Program-made: the position numbers and the translations under genes
Assembly (NCBI RefSeq): GCF_902686445.1
Contig: NC_062232.1
Span: 16,412,897-16,476,896 of the forward strand
DNA: 64,000 bases
Source: Sciurus carolinensis
Taxonomy: Eukaryota > Chordata > Mammalia > Rodentia > Sciuridae
Reading direction: 5' to 3'
In this document: piece after piece, positions 36,702 to 48,986 of the stretch
Layout of the letters: every line of letters starts with the position of its first letter
How positions within the stretch are numbered: the stretch's first letter is position 1
Notes under the pieces: generated by a model
Seen by the model: only the letters and a program-made list of their open reading frames with translations
Databases searched by the model: none
Told to the model about the DNA's origin: nothing

Positions 36702-37824
36702 CTAAATCAAGGAAAAAAGGTAAACCAAACATTAATGTTTTATATCATGTATTAAAAATGTCATATTTTCATTTCTAAGACACTCAATTATGTGACAGAT
36801 GAACATCTATGAAAAACAAAACGGATAATCAAAGGGTCACCTTCACCTAGATTCTGTTTTAAACTGAGGTACTGCTTACATGTATCAAATACATACATCT
36901 TGATGAATTTTAACATACACATAAACCTTCAGAACACTGTCCAGATCAAAATACAGAATATTTCCAAGACTCTAGCATTCTCGCCTCAGTCTACATACCT
37001 CATGCTTCTACAAGGGTAAATGGTTTTGTTAAAGTTCAACTTAAATTCCTAAACAATTTTCATATAACTTCTCTAAAATATAGTCTTTTTTCAGTCAATA
37101 TATTGAACAATGGTAAAAAATTTATAGTGCATAATTGTAGTGAACACCCTTTGGAATTTCTGAACTTAAATGACCTCTCTTTTAACTAACCCTCTGATCC
37201 AGAGAAGTAAATTCCCACAGTGTACTGACACTCTCCTGGCCTGGGTGATTGGTACTAGCTATAAAATGGTAAAAATAAGTTCATCTTTGAGCACAATGAA
37301 ATCAAAGTCCTATTCCTGAGAACCTGAAACCATGAATAAGAATCAATCTCTCCCCTTGTCTTTGTCCTTCTCTTATTCTTTTGCTCACTCTCCCTCCCTC
37401 CCTCTGTTCTGGTGACTGGAACACTGGAGATGAGGAAGGTCATTTTCCAACTTTGGCTTAGATTAGTGAGATAAAGTTTACAAACAAAAAGTAAAAAGAA
37501 CTGCATGAATACCCTGAGAAACCGAATGGATAAAACAAGGAAGGGAGGTTTACCAATAGCTTTGTGGCTCCTGATTCTAAATATTTTTGGGGTCCACCAA
37601 TATTTTTGCCTTAGATTTTTGCAAGACATCCCAATGACCTTAATTCTCCCCTTTCTACTTAAGCCAAAAACTTAAAAGAACCTTAGCCAATTAAATAATG
37701 TACTTCTTAATATAGTTTAACTACTTTTTCAAAACTGCAGACATCAGAGATTGTATTTGCTCACTTAAATAAGCACTACCTAAACCTCTTCATTGGTTTC
37801 CCTATCTCTATTTTCTCACCTTCC

Positions 37825-38005
37825 CCCCGACATTCCCCTACCGGGATTGAACCCAGGGGTGCTTTACCACTAAGCCACATCCTCAGCCCTTTTCTTAATT
37901 TTTATTTTAAGACAGGGTCTCACTAAGTTGCCAAGGCTGGCCTTGAACCTGCAACCCTCCTGCTTCAGTCTCCCAAGTGGCTGGGATTATAGGCTTGCAC
38001 CTGGT
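37825..38005 (-). mobile_element. B1-ID composite SINE
   Basis: Reversed ID half (gggattgaacccaggggtgc) followed by reversed B1 half (ctggccttgaacctgcaacc). Confidence 0.88.
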
Positions 38006-38199
38006 TTTATTTTGTTACTTTCTAATCCAACCTAAACAGAGATATAGAGATATTAGATACATCTTTATTTTTTTTTCTTTTTTTGCTAATGACATAAGTA
38101 CATGTTTATTGTTAAAAACTTTAAATAACAGAAATACAACTCATTTTTCTAAAGCATCAGCTATGTGACATCATTTCTTGTTCAAAAATGCTAATGGTT

Positions 38200-38455
38200 C
38201 TCTGCTGCTTCCAAATAAAGTTCACATTCTTGCCATCTCCTAAGCTCTGGCTCCAACCTACCTTTTCTGGCTCCTCTAACTTTCCTTTAAGCACCTCCCC
38301 ATACCACACCCTGCATGGGCTCACAGACATTTCAGTCAAACAAAAACACCCCAAGTTCCCGAAAGACCCCAACCCTGCATCTAGCTCAGGGTTCCTTCTA
38401 CCTGGAACACCCTACCCTTGTCATCTCTGCTTTGGAAATAATTTCTCCCTCTGAA
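38200..38455 (+). mobile_element. L2 LINE fragment
   Basis: Motifs aaataaagttcacattcttg, ctaagctctggctccaacct and ggttccttctacctggaaca fit the L2 3' coding region. Confidence 0.55.
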
Positions 38456-40469
38456 TTACCATAGCACTTTATCCTTCTCTTACTGTACTTGTTTGCCATA
38501 TATTATGGTTATTTATATGTCTTATTTTTAGATACTAAATTATACACATATAGTCCTTGAAATATTCATGAGAAGTTCAACATTTGTAAAATAAACAAAT
38601 GGATTTCTCAACATGTCAGCTATGAGACATTCTATTCATCTTCAAGAAATAGTTTATTTTATGTTATTCAAAATGCTTCAATTAAAGCAAATAATGGCTA
38701 GATTAATAAACAAAAAATTGTTCAACCATGAAAAATAAAATGTATGTGCTCTGAATAAATCGTAACTGCCCTCTCCTTGCCAAAATCACCTCTGGCCATA
38801 AAATTCTTTTCCCCCTTTAAAAATGTAATTATAAAATGATAATTGCAAGTTAATCTTCTAAGCATAATGAAATACTACATGAAATTAAGTCAATTAAGGC
38901 AATAAAGGAGATTCGTTAAGGTACTTAAGCCCTACAACCTCAACTTCCCTATATAAACCCAATCCCATCATCAGCGCTAAGAATTCTCCACCTGCAAAAC
39001 AATTCTGTCTCTTGGCTTTCCTCCTCCTTGGTTTTTTATTAGAATGTGACGGATAATCAATTCCCTTGATTCTGAAGTTCACTCCTTCCTCTGTTTCTGC
39101 TAGCCACCCAGCCACCCCTCACCCTTTACCTCAGCATTGCCCAAGACAGTGCACTCAGTCCTCTTTTGCTTTCTGTCAATTCTCATGGTTTCAACTACCA
39201 TTTGCACAAAGATGAGTCGCAAAATCCACATACTCAAGGTAGGTAGGGCCTCACATCACCAGACTAAGTATATTCATCTGGATAAAACCCATCTTTCTCC
39301 TGACAAAACCACTATGGCCTTTTACTTCCTTCCCACTTACATTCAGTCAGTTTGCCAATCTTGTCAATTACTTCCCCAGGACTTCTCAGGAATCTGTCCC
39401 TGTTATTATCCCCGTCACCATTCCCCCTCTCAGCTTCATACTTCCTGATCCCTGGGGCATGAAAATAGCTTCTCAAGTGGCCTTGCTTCTTTCTGTCACT
39501 CCCACAACCAATGACCAGGAACCCAATAAGGGCTGGTGCCAAGGACTAAGGCTTCCTGCAATCTGCAGATTAAAACTCCTGACACACTGCTTTGATCATG
39601 GCACTGCCCTGCTCAGAACATTCCCAATATCCGTGGGGCTTGACAACAATATTAACCCAACATACCACGATGGATTTATTTGCTGTTATTCCCAATCTTT
39701 TTACATCATAAGCACTTCCTAACAGATATTCTGACCTACATTGGAGGGGGCCCACTCACCTCATCTTGACTTAGATGAGCAGTAACCATTCTGACTGGTT
39801 ATTTTCCCTTCTGTTTTGTCATTATAAAAACTCAAACAGGGAAAAAATACATTTTGTACTTCCAAGCAGAAAAGCTGATACCTCAACTTTGTAACTTCTC
39901 AGTAGTTAGAGCTGTTAATTCCATCTGACAATCAAAATGAAACCGTGTTCTTAGAATGGGGTTCTCCGGATTGTGAAAAAGTAAGGGTTAAAGAGGGTGG
40001 GTTGCTGACGTAATAGAAAGTGTCCATATGTTTGCAAAAAGAACCAAGGTTGGAGAGACACAAATAAGAAAGGTTCAGAGAACCAAGAACTAAAGGATAC
40101 AGGTGAACAAGTACCAACATTTATCAAATGCCCTCAAAATACTTTCGGGACTCCGCTATCACCTCAAACTCAGTAAAATATTCCCCCCTTCCTGCTCCTA
40201 AGAGTCATGACCCTGAAAATAATTCTGAAAGCATTCACAAGGGGAAAATGAAATTTTAAGGTGAATAATGGTCTGGGAGAGAAACCCAGAAAACTCTCAA
40301 AAACTTACATCAATTCTTTAAAATAAATAAAAATACCCTAGCAAGTTAACAGATATAGCAAAGGCATATTACTACCTTTAATTAGGAACTATCAATACAA
40401 TTTATTCGTTTTATATTTCTTTATACCTAAACACTTCTGTGTCTCCCTCTTAGGCAAATTAATAGGATT

Positions 40470-40517
40470 TATACATACATACATACATATATGTGTGTGT
40501 GTGTGTGTGTGTGTGTA
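40470..40517 (+). repeat. (ATAC)n(TG)n microsatellite
   Basis: Compound repeat: five tetranucleotides, then about 14 TG units. Confidence 0.92.
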
Positions 40518-40765
40518 TTTCACTTTGCTTTTTGTAGTAAATGTGCATACAAAAATTACTTTTCAGTATCTGGTTTCCCGAAACTCACTGTCTTTTAATT
40601 CTATGATTCAATTCTAATTTATCTCCATAAGTCACGTTCAGAGAACCCAATTTTATTTTAAGTGGTACAGGGAATTGCTCAAGCTGCAGGAATGGCAAAC
40701 AAAAGCAAACCTGTCTACAAAGTTTTTCTGGAGGAAATTGGAACTGGTGAAATCTGAAGCCTAAT

Positions 40766-40868
40766 TAAGGGCTGGAGATGCAGCTCAGGGGTAGAGCCTT
40801 TCCTAGCATGGATGAGGCCCTGGGTTCCATCCAAAAAGTACCACCCCAAAATAAATAAAATAAATCCT
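40766..40868 (+). mobile_element. ID SINE
   Basis: gggctggagatgcagctcag, diverged B box, A-rich tail. Confidence 0.8.
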
Positions 40869-40894
40869 AATTAATTAATGTTACAATCTTCTTA

Positions 40895-41162
40895 TCTCGA
40901 CCTCCCAAACAGGTGGGATTACAGGAATGTGCCATGGTGCCTGGCTCTATTTTTTTTTTTTTTTTTTTTTTGGTACTAGGGATTGAACCCAGGGGCACTT
41001 TACCACTCAGTCATATCCCCAGCCCTTTTTATTATTTGATACAAGGTCTCCCTTAGCTGCTTAGGGCCTCCCTAATTTGCTGAGGCTGGTCTTGAACTTC
41101 AGACCCTCCTGCCTCAGCTACTGAGTTGGTAGTATTACAGGAATGTGCCACTGTACCCAGCT
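40895..41162 (-). mobile_element. Two adjacent reversed B1-type SINE pieces
   Basis: A partial reversed B1 end (40895-40947) is followed by a 22-bp T-run and a complete reversed B1-ID (40948-41162) that repeats the same end. ctctatt occurs at both junctions and may be the duplication made by the second insertion. Confidence 0.8.
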
Positions 41163-41508
41163 CTATTCATTCTTATTACAGGATGTAAGGTCCCCTAAAT
41201 CTGGCCTTTCACTAACTTTTTCTCTATCTTTGCCTTTGTATTAATTCTTCTAAGCTAATTTGATCGTCACCTCGTCTACTAAATTTTTATTTAAAAGACC
41301 CTGTTTTAACTTCAAAATGAACAGTTTCTTTTTCACAGCCATCTTTACTTCCCCTCCCCCCTGTGGACATAATTTTCCCAGTTATTTCTGAGATTTTAAT
41401 ATTTAGTCTACCCTATATTTAACTGTCTACTCTGGTGTTTCACTATTCAATCGACTGATTCTGGTAAAACTCTTTTAAACTGGTGGTTTTTCTCAAAAGC
41501 AAAGGTCC

Positions 41509-41652
41509 TGGGCTGGGGCTGGGGTTCTGTGGTAGAGCACTTGCCTAGCAAACATGAGGCACTGGGTTTAATCCTCAGTATCACATAAAAAAATAAATAA
41601 AATAAGGAGATACTGTGTCCATCTACAACTAAAAACAAATTAAAAAAAAAAA
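41509..41652 (+). mobile_element. Long-tailed ID SINE
   Basis: ID unit followed by the additional segment ctgtgtccatctacaactaa shared with other long ID copies at 43.9, 48.2 and 51.4 kb. Confidence 0.88.
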
Positions 41653-42469
41653 GCATGGGTCCTTTTGTTTGTTCACTCATTTGTAAATGAGGGTCTAGAT
41701 TAGAGTTACATGTTGAGAGCAGGGGCAAACTTCCTCATCCCAGTCAAACTGCTTTACTCAACCAGAAATTCACTGTATTCTGATAAGGAATACAAGCCTC
41801 TGGTTTTATTGTTTCTCTGAATTTATATTTCCTCCTCAATTTTATTTTGGGAGGAAGATAAGTAAATGTGTGTGTTTTCTTGTCTGTGGAACTTGAAGTC
41901 ATTATGGAGTGTATGCCAAATGAAACAGCATGGAAATATAGATTTTTGAATCTGAGAACAACAGAAAAAAAAATCAACAGTAGTAGGGTACAACTCTATC
42001 AACACTTAACAGATCAAATATTCTGTAAAGATGTATATGATTAATATTAATCAAATAGCTATAACTCAAATCCCATTCCCTTAGAACAGAATATTTAATT
42101 CTCCCAACCCCTGTGTCAAGAGGAAGAAAAAAATGTCTGCTGTTGTATATATCAGAGCCCTGTCCTTCTTTACCCTGTCCTACTTGGAACTCTTGTATGC
42201 TTCACTCAAAAGATTCAATGCCAAGGTTTTGTTACAGATTAGTTTTTCCATAAAACCATTTTAGGCCAATTGGTAATTTCAAGGTTTTGTTTGTTTAAAG
42301 TCTAAGAGTTCAAACTTTCACAATCTATTAAAATCTGGCCCTAAAATGACAAACCTAAAAGCCTTATTTCTCTCCCTATTCCTGCTCAGATTGAGTTGCC
42401 AAAATACCCTCTGAACTTAGTTGTACTGATGAGCCAAGAATACTATGCCGTTTTAAATACCTTTGTCTT

Positions 42470-42533
42470 TTTTTTTTTTAATTGTAAACAAATGGGATAC
42501 ATGTTGTTTCTCTGTTTGTACATGGCGTAAAGG
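42470..42533 (-). mobile_element. Very short L1 3'-end insertion
   Basis: On the minus strand this reads catgtacaaacagagaaaca and onward to a poly-A tail, matching the 3' UTR of the local L1 family. atacctttgtcttt flanks it (about 42457-42470 and 42536-42549), which marks a complete retrotransposition of only about 65 bp. Confidence 0.7.
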
Positions 42534-43851
42534 CAATACCTTTGTCTTTAAGACTAGTTTGATGCATTTATTTTTCAGATAAAGCAATACAGCCAGCCTC
42601 CTTAATAAAACATTGCCTTTTAAATGCATGCAATAATTTATCAATCCACGTTCATTATACAACATTCTACTACATATCATAATGGAATGATATAACTCAG
42701 CTCTTTGGATCACTCTGACTTCATAGTGAAATTTTTAAAAAATAGTTTATTAGCTTTTGCTGAGACTGAACAGAAATTCTATCCACATGTTTTGTCTAAT
42801 GAAGTATTAGTCTGCCTTCAGTTGCAGGTATACTGGAGTAGAGTATGTGAAACACTTGATGTGATCAAAGGAATGAAGACAGTCTTTTAACATACTATGA
42901 AGTTGAGATTACACTACGTTGTACATGGAATAAATGAAATAAAACTGTCACAAATTTTTTGAGATTAACTTCTGTCAAATGCAGTGGGTAATGAAGAAAG
43001 GTCAGTATTATCAGAAAGCATTTTCTTATGCTCTGTTTTTCTTGTACCTGCCATGTTTTCCAAAATTGGCCATTTAATTGATCTCTTAACTGGTCATTCC
43101 CATAATTGTTAGCTTAGTCAGTGCTTTCCTTATCAAACCCCTTCTCAATGAGTAATATGTCCCCTTGTATTGAGCAATCTTTCTGATAATGCATTAGAAT
43201 TTGGGATGTTTTATTTTTTGCTTTGTTTAGATTAGTCCATTTTCACTTTCATTTTACTTTATTCAAGTTAGTAAAGTGCTTGCCTTAGTTTTCTGGTAAC
43301 TAGGTGTAAAAATCATCCCTTGCAGCTTTATGGTTTTTTAAAAAACATGTTAAGTATTTATGAACTATGAACATTCATAACATCACTGTCTTGCCAGATC
43401 AGATACTACAACTTGACTAATACTGTTCTGACCCTACTCTACCTCACCTACATGAACACATGACTCCTATTATTGCTTTTCCTAAATTCTCTGGGTCTAT
43501 GAGATTCTGTAAATGCAGTGCCAACACTAACAATGGTCTCTGTACATTAGCAATACTGGCAAGAATGTTAACATTTTAACACTGGGCCTTTCAACAACTA
43601 AAATAATTTTTTCAAATTGGCAATTGCAGAATTGTGGAGTGTTTTCACACAGATCTTTGGCTAATGCAACTAGCAATGTTTTGCATGTACTACTTAAAAA
43701 ATTCTTTAATCATTAGAAACAAAAAAAAAAAAAAAAAGGAAAGGCTAGGCAATACAGGGGTTGGTTTGCAATACACTGGCTTCTCATAGAACCATTAATG
43801 AACATGCTCCAGGTTGACTATCAACAAGCATTTTTAAAATGTCATAATCAG

Positions 43852-43986
43852 GGGGCTGGGGTTGTGGCTCAGCAGTAGGGCACTTGCCTAGCATGTGTGA
43901 GGCACTGGGTTCAAGCCTCAACACCACATAAAAAAATAAATAAATGAATAAAAAATAAAGTTATTTAAAAAACATTTAAAAAAAAA
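43852..43986 (+). mobile_element. Long-tailed ID SINE
   Basis: gggctggggttgtggctcag through ggttcaagcctcaacacc, then an A-rich tail with taaa repeats. Confidence 0.88.
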
Positions 43987-44361
43987 GAAATGGTGATATT
44001 CTTTTTTTAAAAAAATGCCATAATCATTCTCTGGAGCAGAGCCTGGGAGCCAGCTAATTTTCACTAGGGGGGAAAAAAAAAAAACAAATAAAACAAACCT
44101 GGCCTCCCTGCCCCCAGAAAAGGAGACAATAAAATACTACTAAACTGGGGTAAAACAAACATAAATGAAAAAGGAAAAAACACACAGATACAGAAAAATG
44201 AAAAACTTATAAGAAAATTGTAATTTTATGCTAGCACATTGATGGAAAGTACAAATTACCAGCATTAACTCAGTAAGAGATGGAAAACCCAATCACCATG
44301 AAATTTTTAAAAAAGGTTGGGGGGGTTGTCTAATGTTACCCTTTCAAAAAGCTCCAGGCAT

Positions 44362-44456
44362 GGGCTGGAGGTACAGCTCAGTGGTAGAGCACTTACCTAG
44401 CATGTATGCAGGCCTGGGCACAATCCCCAGCACTGGCAGAAAAAAAAAAAAAAAGC
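44362..44456 (+). mobile_element. ID SINE
   Basis: gggctggaggtacagctcag, altered B box (gggcacaatccccag), A-tail. Confidence 0.88.
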
Positions 44457-44811
44457 TTCAGGTTTTTCCCAAAGCTATTTGAACTAGGCCAGACCACAAA
44501 GAAAGCAAGCTTTCTCAATTCCTTTCACAAAAGTAATTTACTATTTAAAACAAAACTTCACAAAAATGATTTAAGCAGACTACGAAATTGGTTAATTATG
44601 AATCCTATGTCAAATATTTACAAATATGATTCATCATGTAAAATATAAATAATACACACCCAGGTACATACAGAAAAAGAGACTTTGATACAGTATCATT
44701 ATTCCAGAGTTTAGATGCCAAAAAGCTGAAATTCAGCATCTATTTTTAATTTAAAACGAACTGTTCAAATTGGAATACTTTTGTAACAGTTAATGAAATA
44801 CAAATAGGATC

Positions 44812-44983
44812 TGACATTACCCTATGTACATACATGACTACATGACCAGTGTGATTCTACATCATCTACAACCAGAAGGAGAAAGTATACTCCATTTATA
44901 TATGTGTCAAAATGCATTCTACTGTCATGTATAACTAATTAGAATAAAAAAGACATCTAAAAAACTAAACTAAAAAAAAAAAA
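44812..44983 (+). mobile_element. 5'-truncated L1 3' end with TSD
   Basis: Only the L1 3' UTR is present (ttaccctatgtacatacatg onward) with an A-tail. aaatacaaatagga flanks both sides (about 44798-44811 and 44984-44997). Confidence 0.8.
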
Positions 44984-44997
44984 ATACAAATAGGAAC

Positions 44998-45435
44998 AAG
45001 CACCAATACATACACAACATGCACGACACTTAAAAACATGCTATGTGAAAGAAGCTAGACCCAAAAGACCACACATTATAGGATTTCACTTATGTGAAAT
45101 GTCAAGAATAAGCAAATCTCAGTGACTTAGGAGGTTGAGACAGGAGGATCACAAATTCAAGGCCAGCCTAGGTCATTTAGACCCTGCCTCAAAATAAGAA
45201 TAAGGGTTGGGGTACATCTCAGAGGCAGAGCACCCCTGGATCCCCACTATGGCAACAAAAAAAGAATAAGCAAATCTTCACAGACAGAAAGTAGATTAGT
45301 GGCTTCCAGAGGCTAAGGGGCAGAGAAAGAGGGGAGTGATTGGTGATGGTTGCACAACTATTAATCTAATAAAAACCACTGAATTGTACATTTTAAAGGG
45401 CAAATTTAATAACAGCTTTATCTCAATAAATCTTT
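44998..45435 (+). mobile_element. Old L1 3' end, interrupted by a SINE
   Basis: agtagattagtggcttccag, gtgatggttgcacaactatt and aaccactgaattgtacattt are the usual L1M tail phrases. A B1-ID lies inside. Confidence 0.7.
45120..45261 (+). mobile_element. B1-ID composite SINE, 5'-truncated, with TSD
   Basis: agaataagcaaatct is present before and after the element (about 45105-45119 and 45262-45276). The B1 half is 5'-truncated. Confidence 0.88.
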
Positions 45436-45624
45436 TTAAAAAACATAAGTATATGCAATCTTAAACCAGGTCATGTTAGAACATGCATTCTGGGATATGG
45501 GAATTATGTCACTATACTTTATAACAAAAAAACATTAAACACTATGGTAAAACACTAGAAGTATTCTCTCCAAAGTCAAAATTAAGACAAGAATGCCATT
45601 ATTGTTTAAGATTGTATGAGAACT

Positions 45625-45905
45625 TGCCAGGCATGGCAGGACATGCCTGCAATCCCAGCAATTCAGAAGGCTAAGGTAGGAAGATCCCACGTTTGAGGGT
45701 AGCCTGGCCAATTTGGTGAGACCAAATTTTTCAAAATAAAAAATAAAAGTGGTGTGGCTCAGTGACTGACTGCTTGCCCAGTATGTGTGAGGCACTGGGT
45801 TCCATTCCCAGCACTGCAAATCAAAACAAAATAGAACAAAAATTAAAAGGACATGGCTCAGTGGTAGAGTGCCCCTGGGTTCAATCCCCAGTGCTGGGGC
45901 AGAGG
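45625..45905 (+). mobile_element. B1-ID SINE with two ID units and TSD
   Basis: A B1 half is followed by one ID unit with its own A-rich tail and then a second ID right half (ggacatggctcagtggtaga). gattgtatgagaact flanks the entire complex, so it inserted as one piece or the inner unit came later. Confidence 0.85.
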
Positions 45906-46204
45906 GATTGTATGAGAACTGCTAACCAATGCAATTAGGTAAGAAAATAAAATGCAAAATATAATTATCATTTGAAAGAAATTAAACTTATTTACATATC
46001 TAGGAAATCCAAGAGAATCAACTGGAAAACCTTATCAATATGAATTCACAAAATGTGCTACTAGAAGATTAATATACTTGAAGATAAAAGCTTTTTTATA
46101 TAATATTTGAGAATAAAAAAAAAATCTCACTGCTACAAATAATATATAAAGAAACCAAGAAACCAAGCTTGCTCTTGAATATGTTGGATTAGTACTATCC
46201 ATTT

Positions 46205-46425
46205 TCTTTTTTTGGGGGGGAACTAGAGATTGACCCCAGGGGTATTCAACCACTGAGTCACACCTCCAGCTCTTTTTTCTATTTTACTTAGAGACATGAT
46301 CTCACAGAATCGCTTAGGACCTTGCTAAGTTGCTGAGGATGCCTATGAACTAGCGATTCTTTTGCCTCAGCCTCCCGAGATAATGATTACAGGCATGTGC
46401 CACCATGCATGGCTCATTTTAATTA
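46205..46425 (-). mobile_element. B1-ID composite SINE
   Basis: Reversed ID half (agagattgaccccaggggta) and reversed B1 half (ttgcctcagcctcccgagat). Confidence 0.87.
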
Positions 46426-47001
46426 ACCTCTACCAAAATCCCAATACATTTTTATTATAAATTAACTGACCTTATATATGTAGGAATGCTTTCAGACTTC
46501 ATTCTATTCCATTAATCAATATGGTTTTGCTGTTTTAATAAGCTTTGATAAATGGTAGTGTAAGTCTTCCAACATTTTTTCAGGATTGCCTTTGACATAT
46601 TTGGCCCTGTGCATTTCCATCTAAATTTGAGAACTGGTCTATCCAGAAAAAAAAAAAGAAAGAAAAAACAACATCTGCTGTCCTGTTGGGACTTTGACTG
46701 GGACTGCAATGAATCTCTATCAATTCAAGGAGAACTGACATCTCCAAACTAGTGACTGGTTCACCAGCATCATCTCTCCGTCCATTAACTGAGGTCTTGT
46801 TTCGTTTCCCTTAGTAATGTTTTTTATTAAAAATCCTGATATGTTTTGTTGGGTTCATATCAAAGAAATTCCTTGACCTTATTATAAATTTTACTAGTTT
46901 TTAAATTTGATTTTCAAATTGTTTGTTATTAGTAAAAATACAATTGATTTTTGCCTATCAGTAGAGTTCCCCAACTATGAGGCAATACAATTAGAAATAA
47001 A

Positions 47002-47115
47002 TGCCAGAGGACTGGGGATATAGCTCAGTTGGTAGAGTGCTGGCCTCGCAAGCATAAGGCCCTGGGTTCAATCCCCAGCACTGCAAAAAAGAAAGAAAGA
47101 AAGAAAGAAAAACAA
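47002..47115 (+). mobile_element. ID SINE with (GAAA)n tail and TSD
   Basis: A near-consensus ID unit. Its tail is gaaagaaagaaagaaag, and agaaataaatgccaga recurs on both sides (about 46993-47008 and 47117-47132). Confidence 0.9.
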
Positions 47116-47344
47116 GAAATAAATGCCAGAGATAATACAAGCAAGGGAGATATCGCATAAATTTGAAAAAAAAAAAGTTATAAATAATTTAATGGGCAAC
47201 AAGACTATTATAAATCACAATATATTTAAAACTATATAGTTACAAAAATCAATTCATGTCAAAATCACAGTATCCATTTGCACTTTAGAGCAAAAATTAC
47301 AGTTTTAAATGTATATAGCACAAAAATAATTAATGAAAAAGCCT

Positions 47345-47502
47345 CTTTTGGTGGGGGGGATTCTAGGGATTAATCCCAGGGGTGCTCTATAACCCCAGTT
47401 CTTTTTATTTTTTACTTTGAGAAAGGGTCTGGGTCTGGTCCCCTGCCTCAGCTTCCCAAGTCACAGAGATTACAGGGGTAGGCCACCACACCCAGGAACA
47501 TT
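47345..47502 (-). mobile_element. B1-ID composite SINE, internally deleted
   Basis: Reversed ID (ttctagggattaatcccagg) joined to a shortened reversed B1 ending in caccacacccagg. Confidence 0.82.
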
Positions 47503-47984
47503 TTTTTAAATATCAGAATAAATGTAACTAAAGCAGAAGGAAATAAGTATTAACCATAAGAACATAAATACAAAGAACCAATAAAAAGAACTATCTGAAA
47601 AGTGTAATAAATACAGGCAATTTACTGACAATCCTAATCGGAAAAAAGGAACAAATTAATGAAATTAAATTTTTAAAAATTCATTAAGGAAACCTATAGT
47701 TTATACCAATAGCCTTGAAATTGCATATTTTTCTAGGAAATTGTTCACTCTGTATAAATGGAAAAAAAATTAAACAAAACCCTCACAAAAAGTCATAAAG
47801 ATATCCCATGGGGGAAAAAACTATCAATAAATCAAAACCAAAAATATCTACTCACAAAAAAGAAACCAAGTATAGACAGTTTCACAGATGGTTTCTATCT
47901 AACTTTCAATAAACAGATCATGTGTATTAAACAGATCTGTTTCAGAAAAGAGAGAATACCTCCCAATTCATCTTATGAGATTAG

Positions 47985-48118
47985 CTGGGCACAGTGGCAT
48001 GTATCTGTAGTCCCACCTACTGGGAAGTCTAAGGCAGGAGGATCAATTAAACCCAGGTGTTTGGGGTCAGCAAAGACAACATAGTGAGATCCCACCTTAA
48101 AAAAAAAAAAAAAAAACT
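47985..48118 (+). mobile_element. B1-type SINE with TSD
   Basis: A 7SL-type unit with a poly-A tail of about 18. ttcatcttatgagatta and ttcatctcatgagatta flank it with one mismatch. Confidence 0.9.
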
Positions 48119-48171
48119 TGAGTTCATCTCATGAGATTAACAACATAACCTTGTTATCAAAACAACACAAA

Positions 48172-48305
48172 GGAGTTGGGGTTGTGGTTCAGTGGTAGAG
48201 TGCATGTATGAGTCCCTGGGTTCAATCCTCAGCACCACATGAAAATAAATAAATAAAATAAAGGTATGTGTCCATCTACAACTAAAAAAGATTTAAATTT
48301 AAAAA
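48172..48305 (+). mobile_element. Long-tailed ID SINE
   Basis: ttggggttgtggttcagtgg, a shortened middle and the shared extra segment gtccatctacaactaaaa. Confidence 0.87.
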
Positions 48306-48339
48306 ACAAACAAACGAACCAAAAAAAAACCACAAAGAA

Positions 48340-48532
48340 GCCAGGCGCAGTGGCACATGCCTATAATCCTACTTACTTGGGAGGATGAAACAGGACGACC
48401 GCCAATTCAAGGCCAGCCTGGGCAATTTAGACCCTGTCTCAATAAAAAATTTAAAAGGAAATTAAAATTAAAAGCTGAGGGTATAGCTCAGTGGTAGAAT
48501 GCCCTTGAGTTCAATCCCCAGTATGGGCACCC
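48340..48532 (+). mobile_element. B1-ID composite SINE
   Basis: gccaggcgcagtggcacatg, aaggccagcctgggcaattt, then the ID half gagggtatagctcagtggta. Confidence 0.88.
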
Positions 48533-48986
48533 AAAGTGGGGGGGACACACAAAGACTATGTGAAAAAAGAAAAGTACATGGCAATAACAAAAGTATGCAA
48601 TATTCAGGGAATCCAAAGATAGTTTAAAATAGAAAATCTATGCACTTCATCATATCAACAGATTAAAAGCTTTAGAAAAATTCAACTACTGTTCATGGTA
48701 AAAACTCTAAAATGTTAAGCAGAAGAGAACTTGACTTTTTAAAAAAAAAAATTTCTATCCCCCCCCCAAGAAAAGTCCACTACAGTATCATACGTAATAA
48801 CAAAACATTAGAAGCATTCCATTAATAGGCAAGGATGCCCATTATCAGTGCTCTACTTAACACTTCATTTGAGGTGTTAGTCAATAAGCAAAATATGGAA
48901 GACAAAAAGGGAATGGAAAAGAAAAAATAAAACTATTATTCACAGGCATAACTACATAGAAAATACAAGACTTATAAACTGATATT

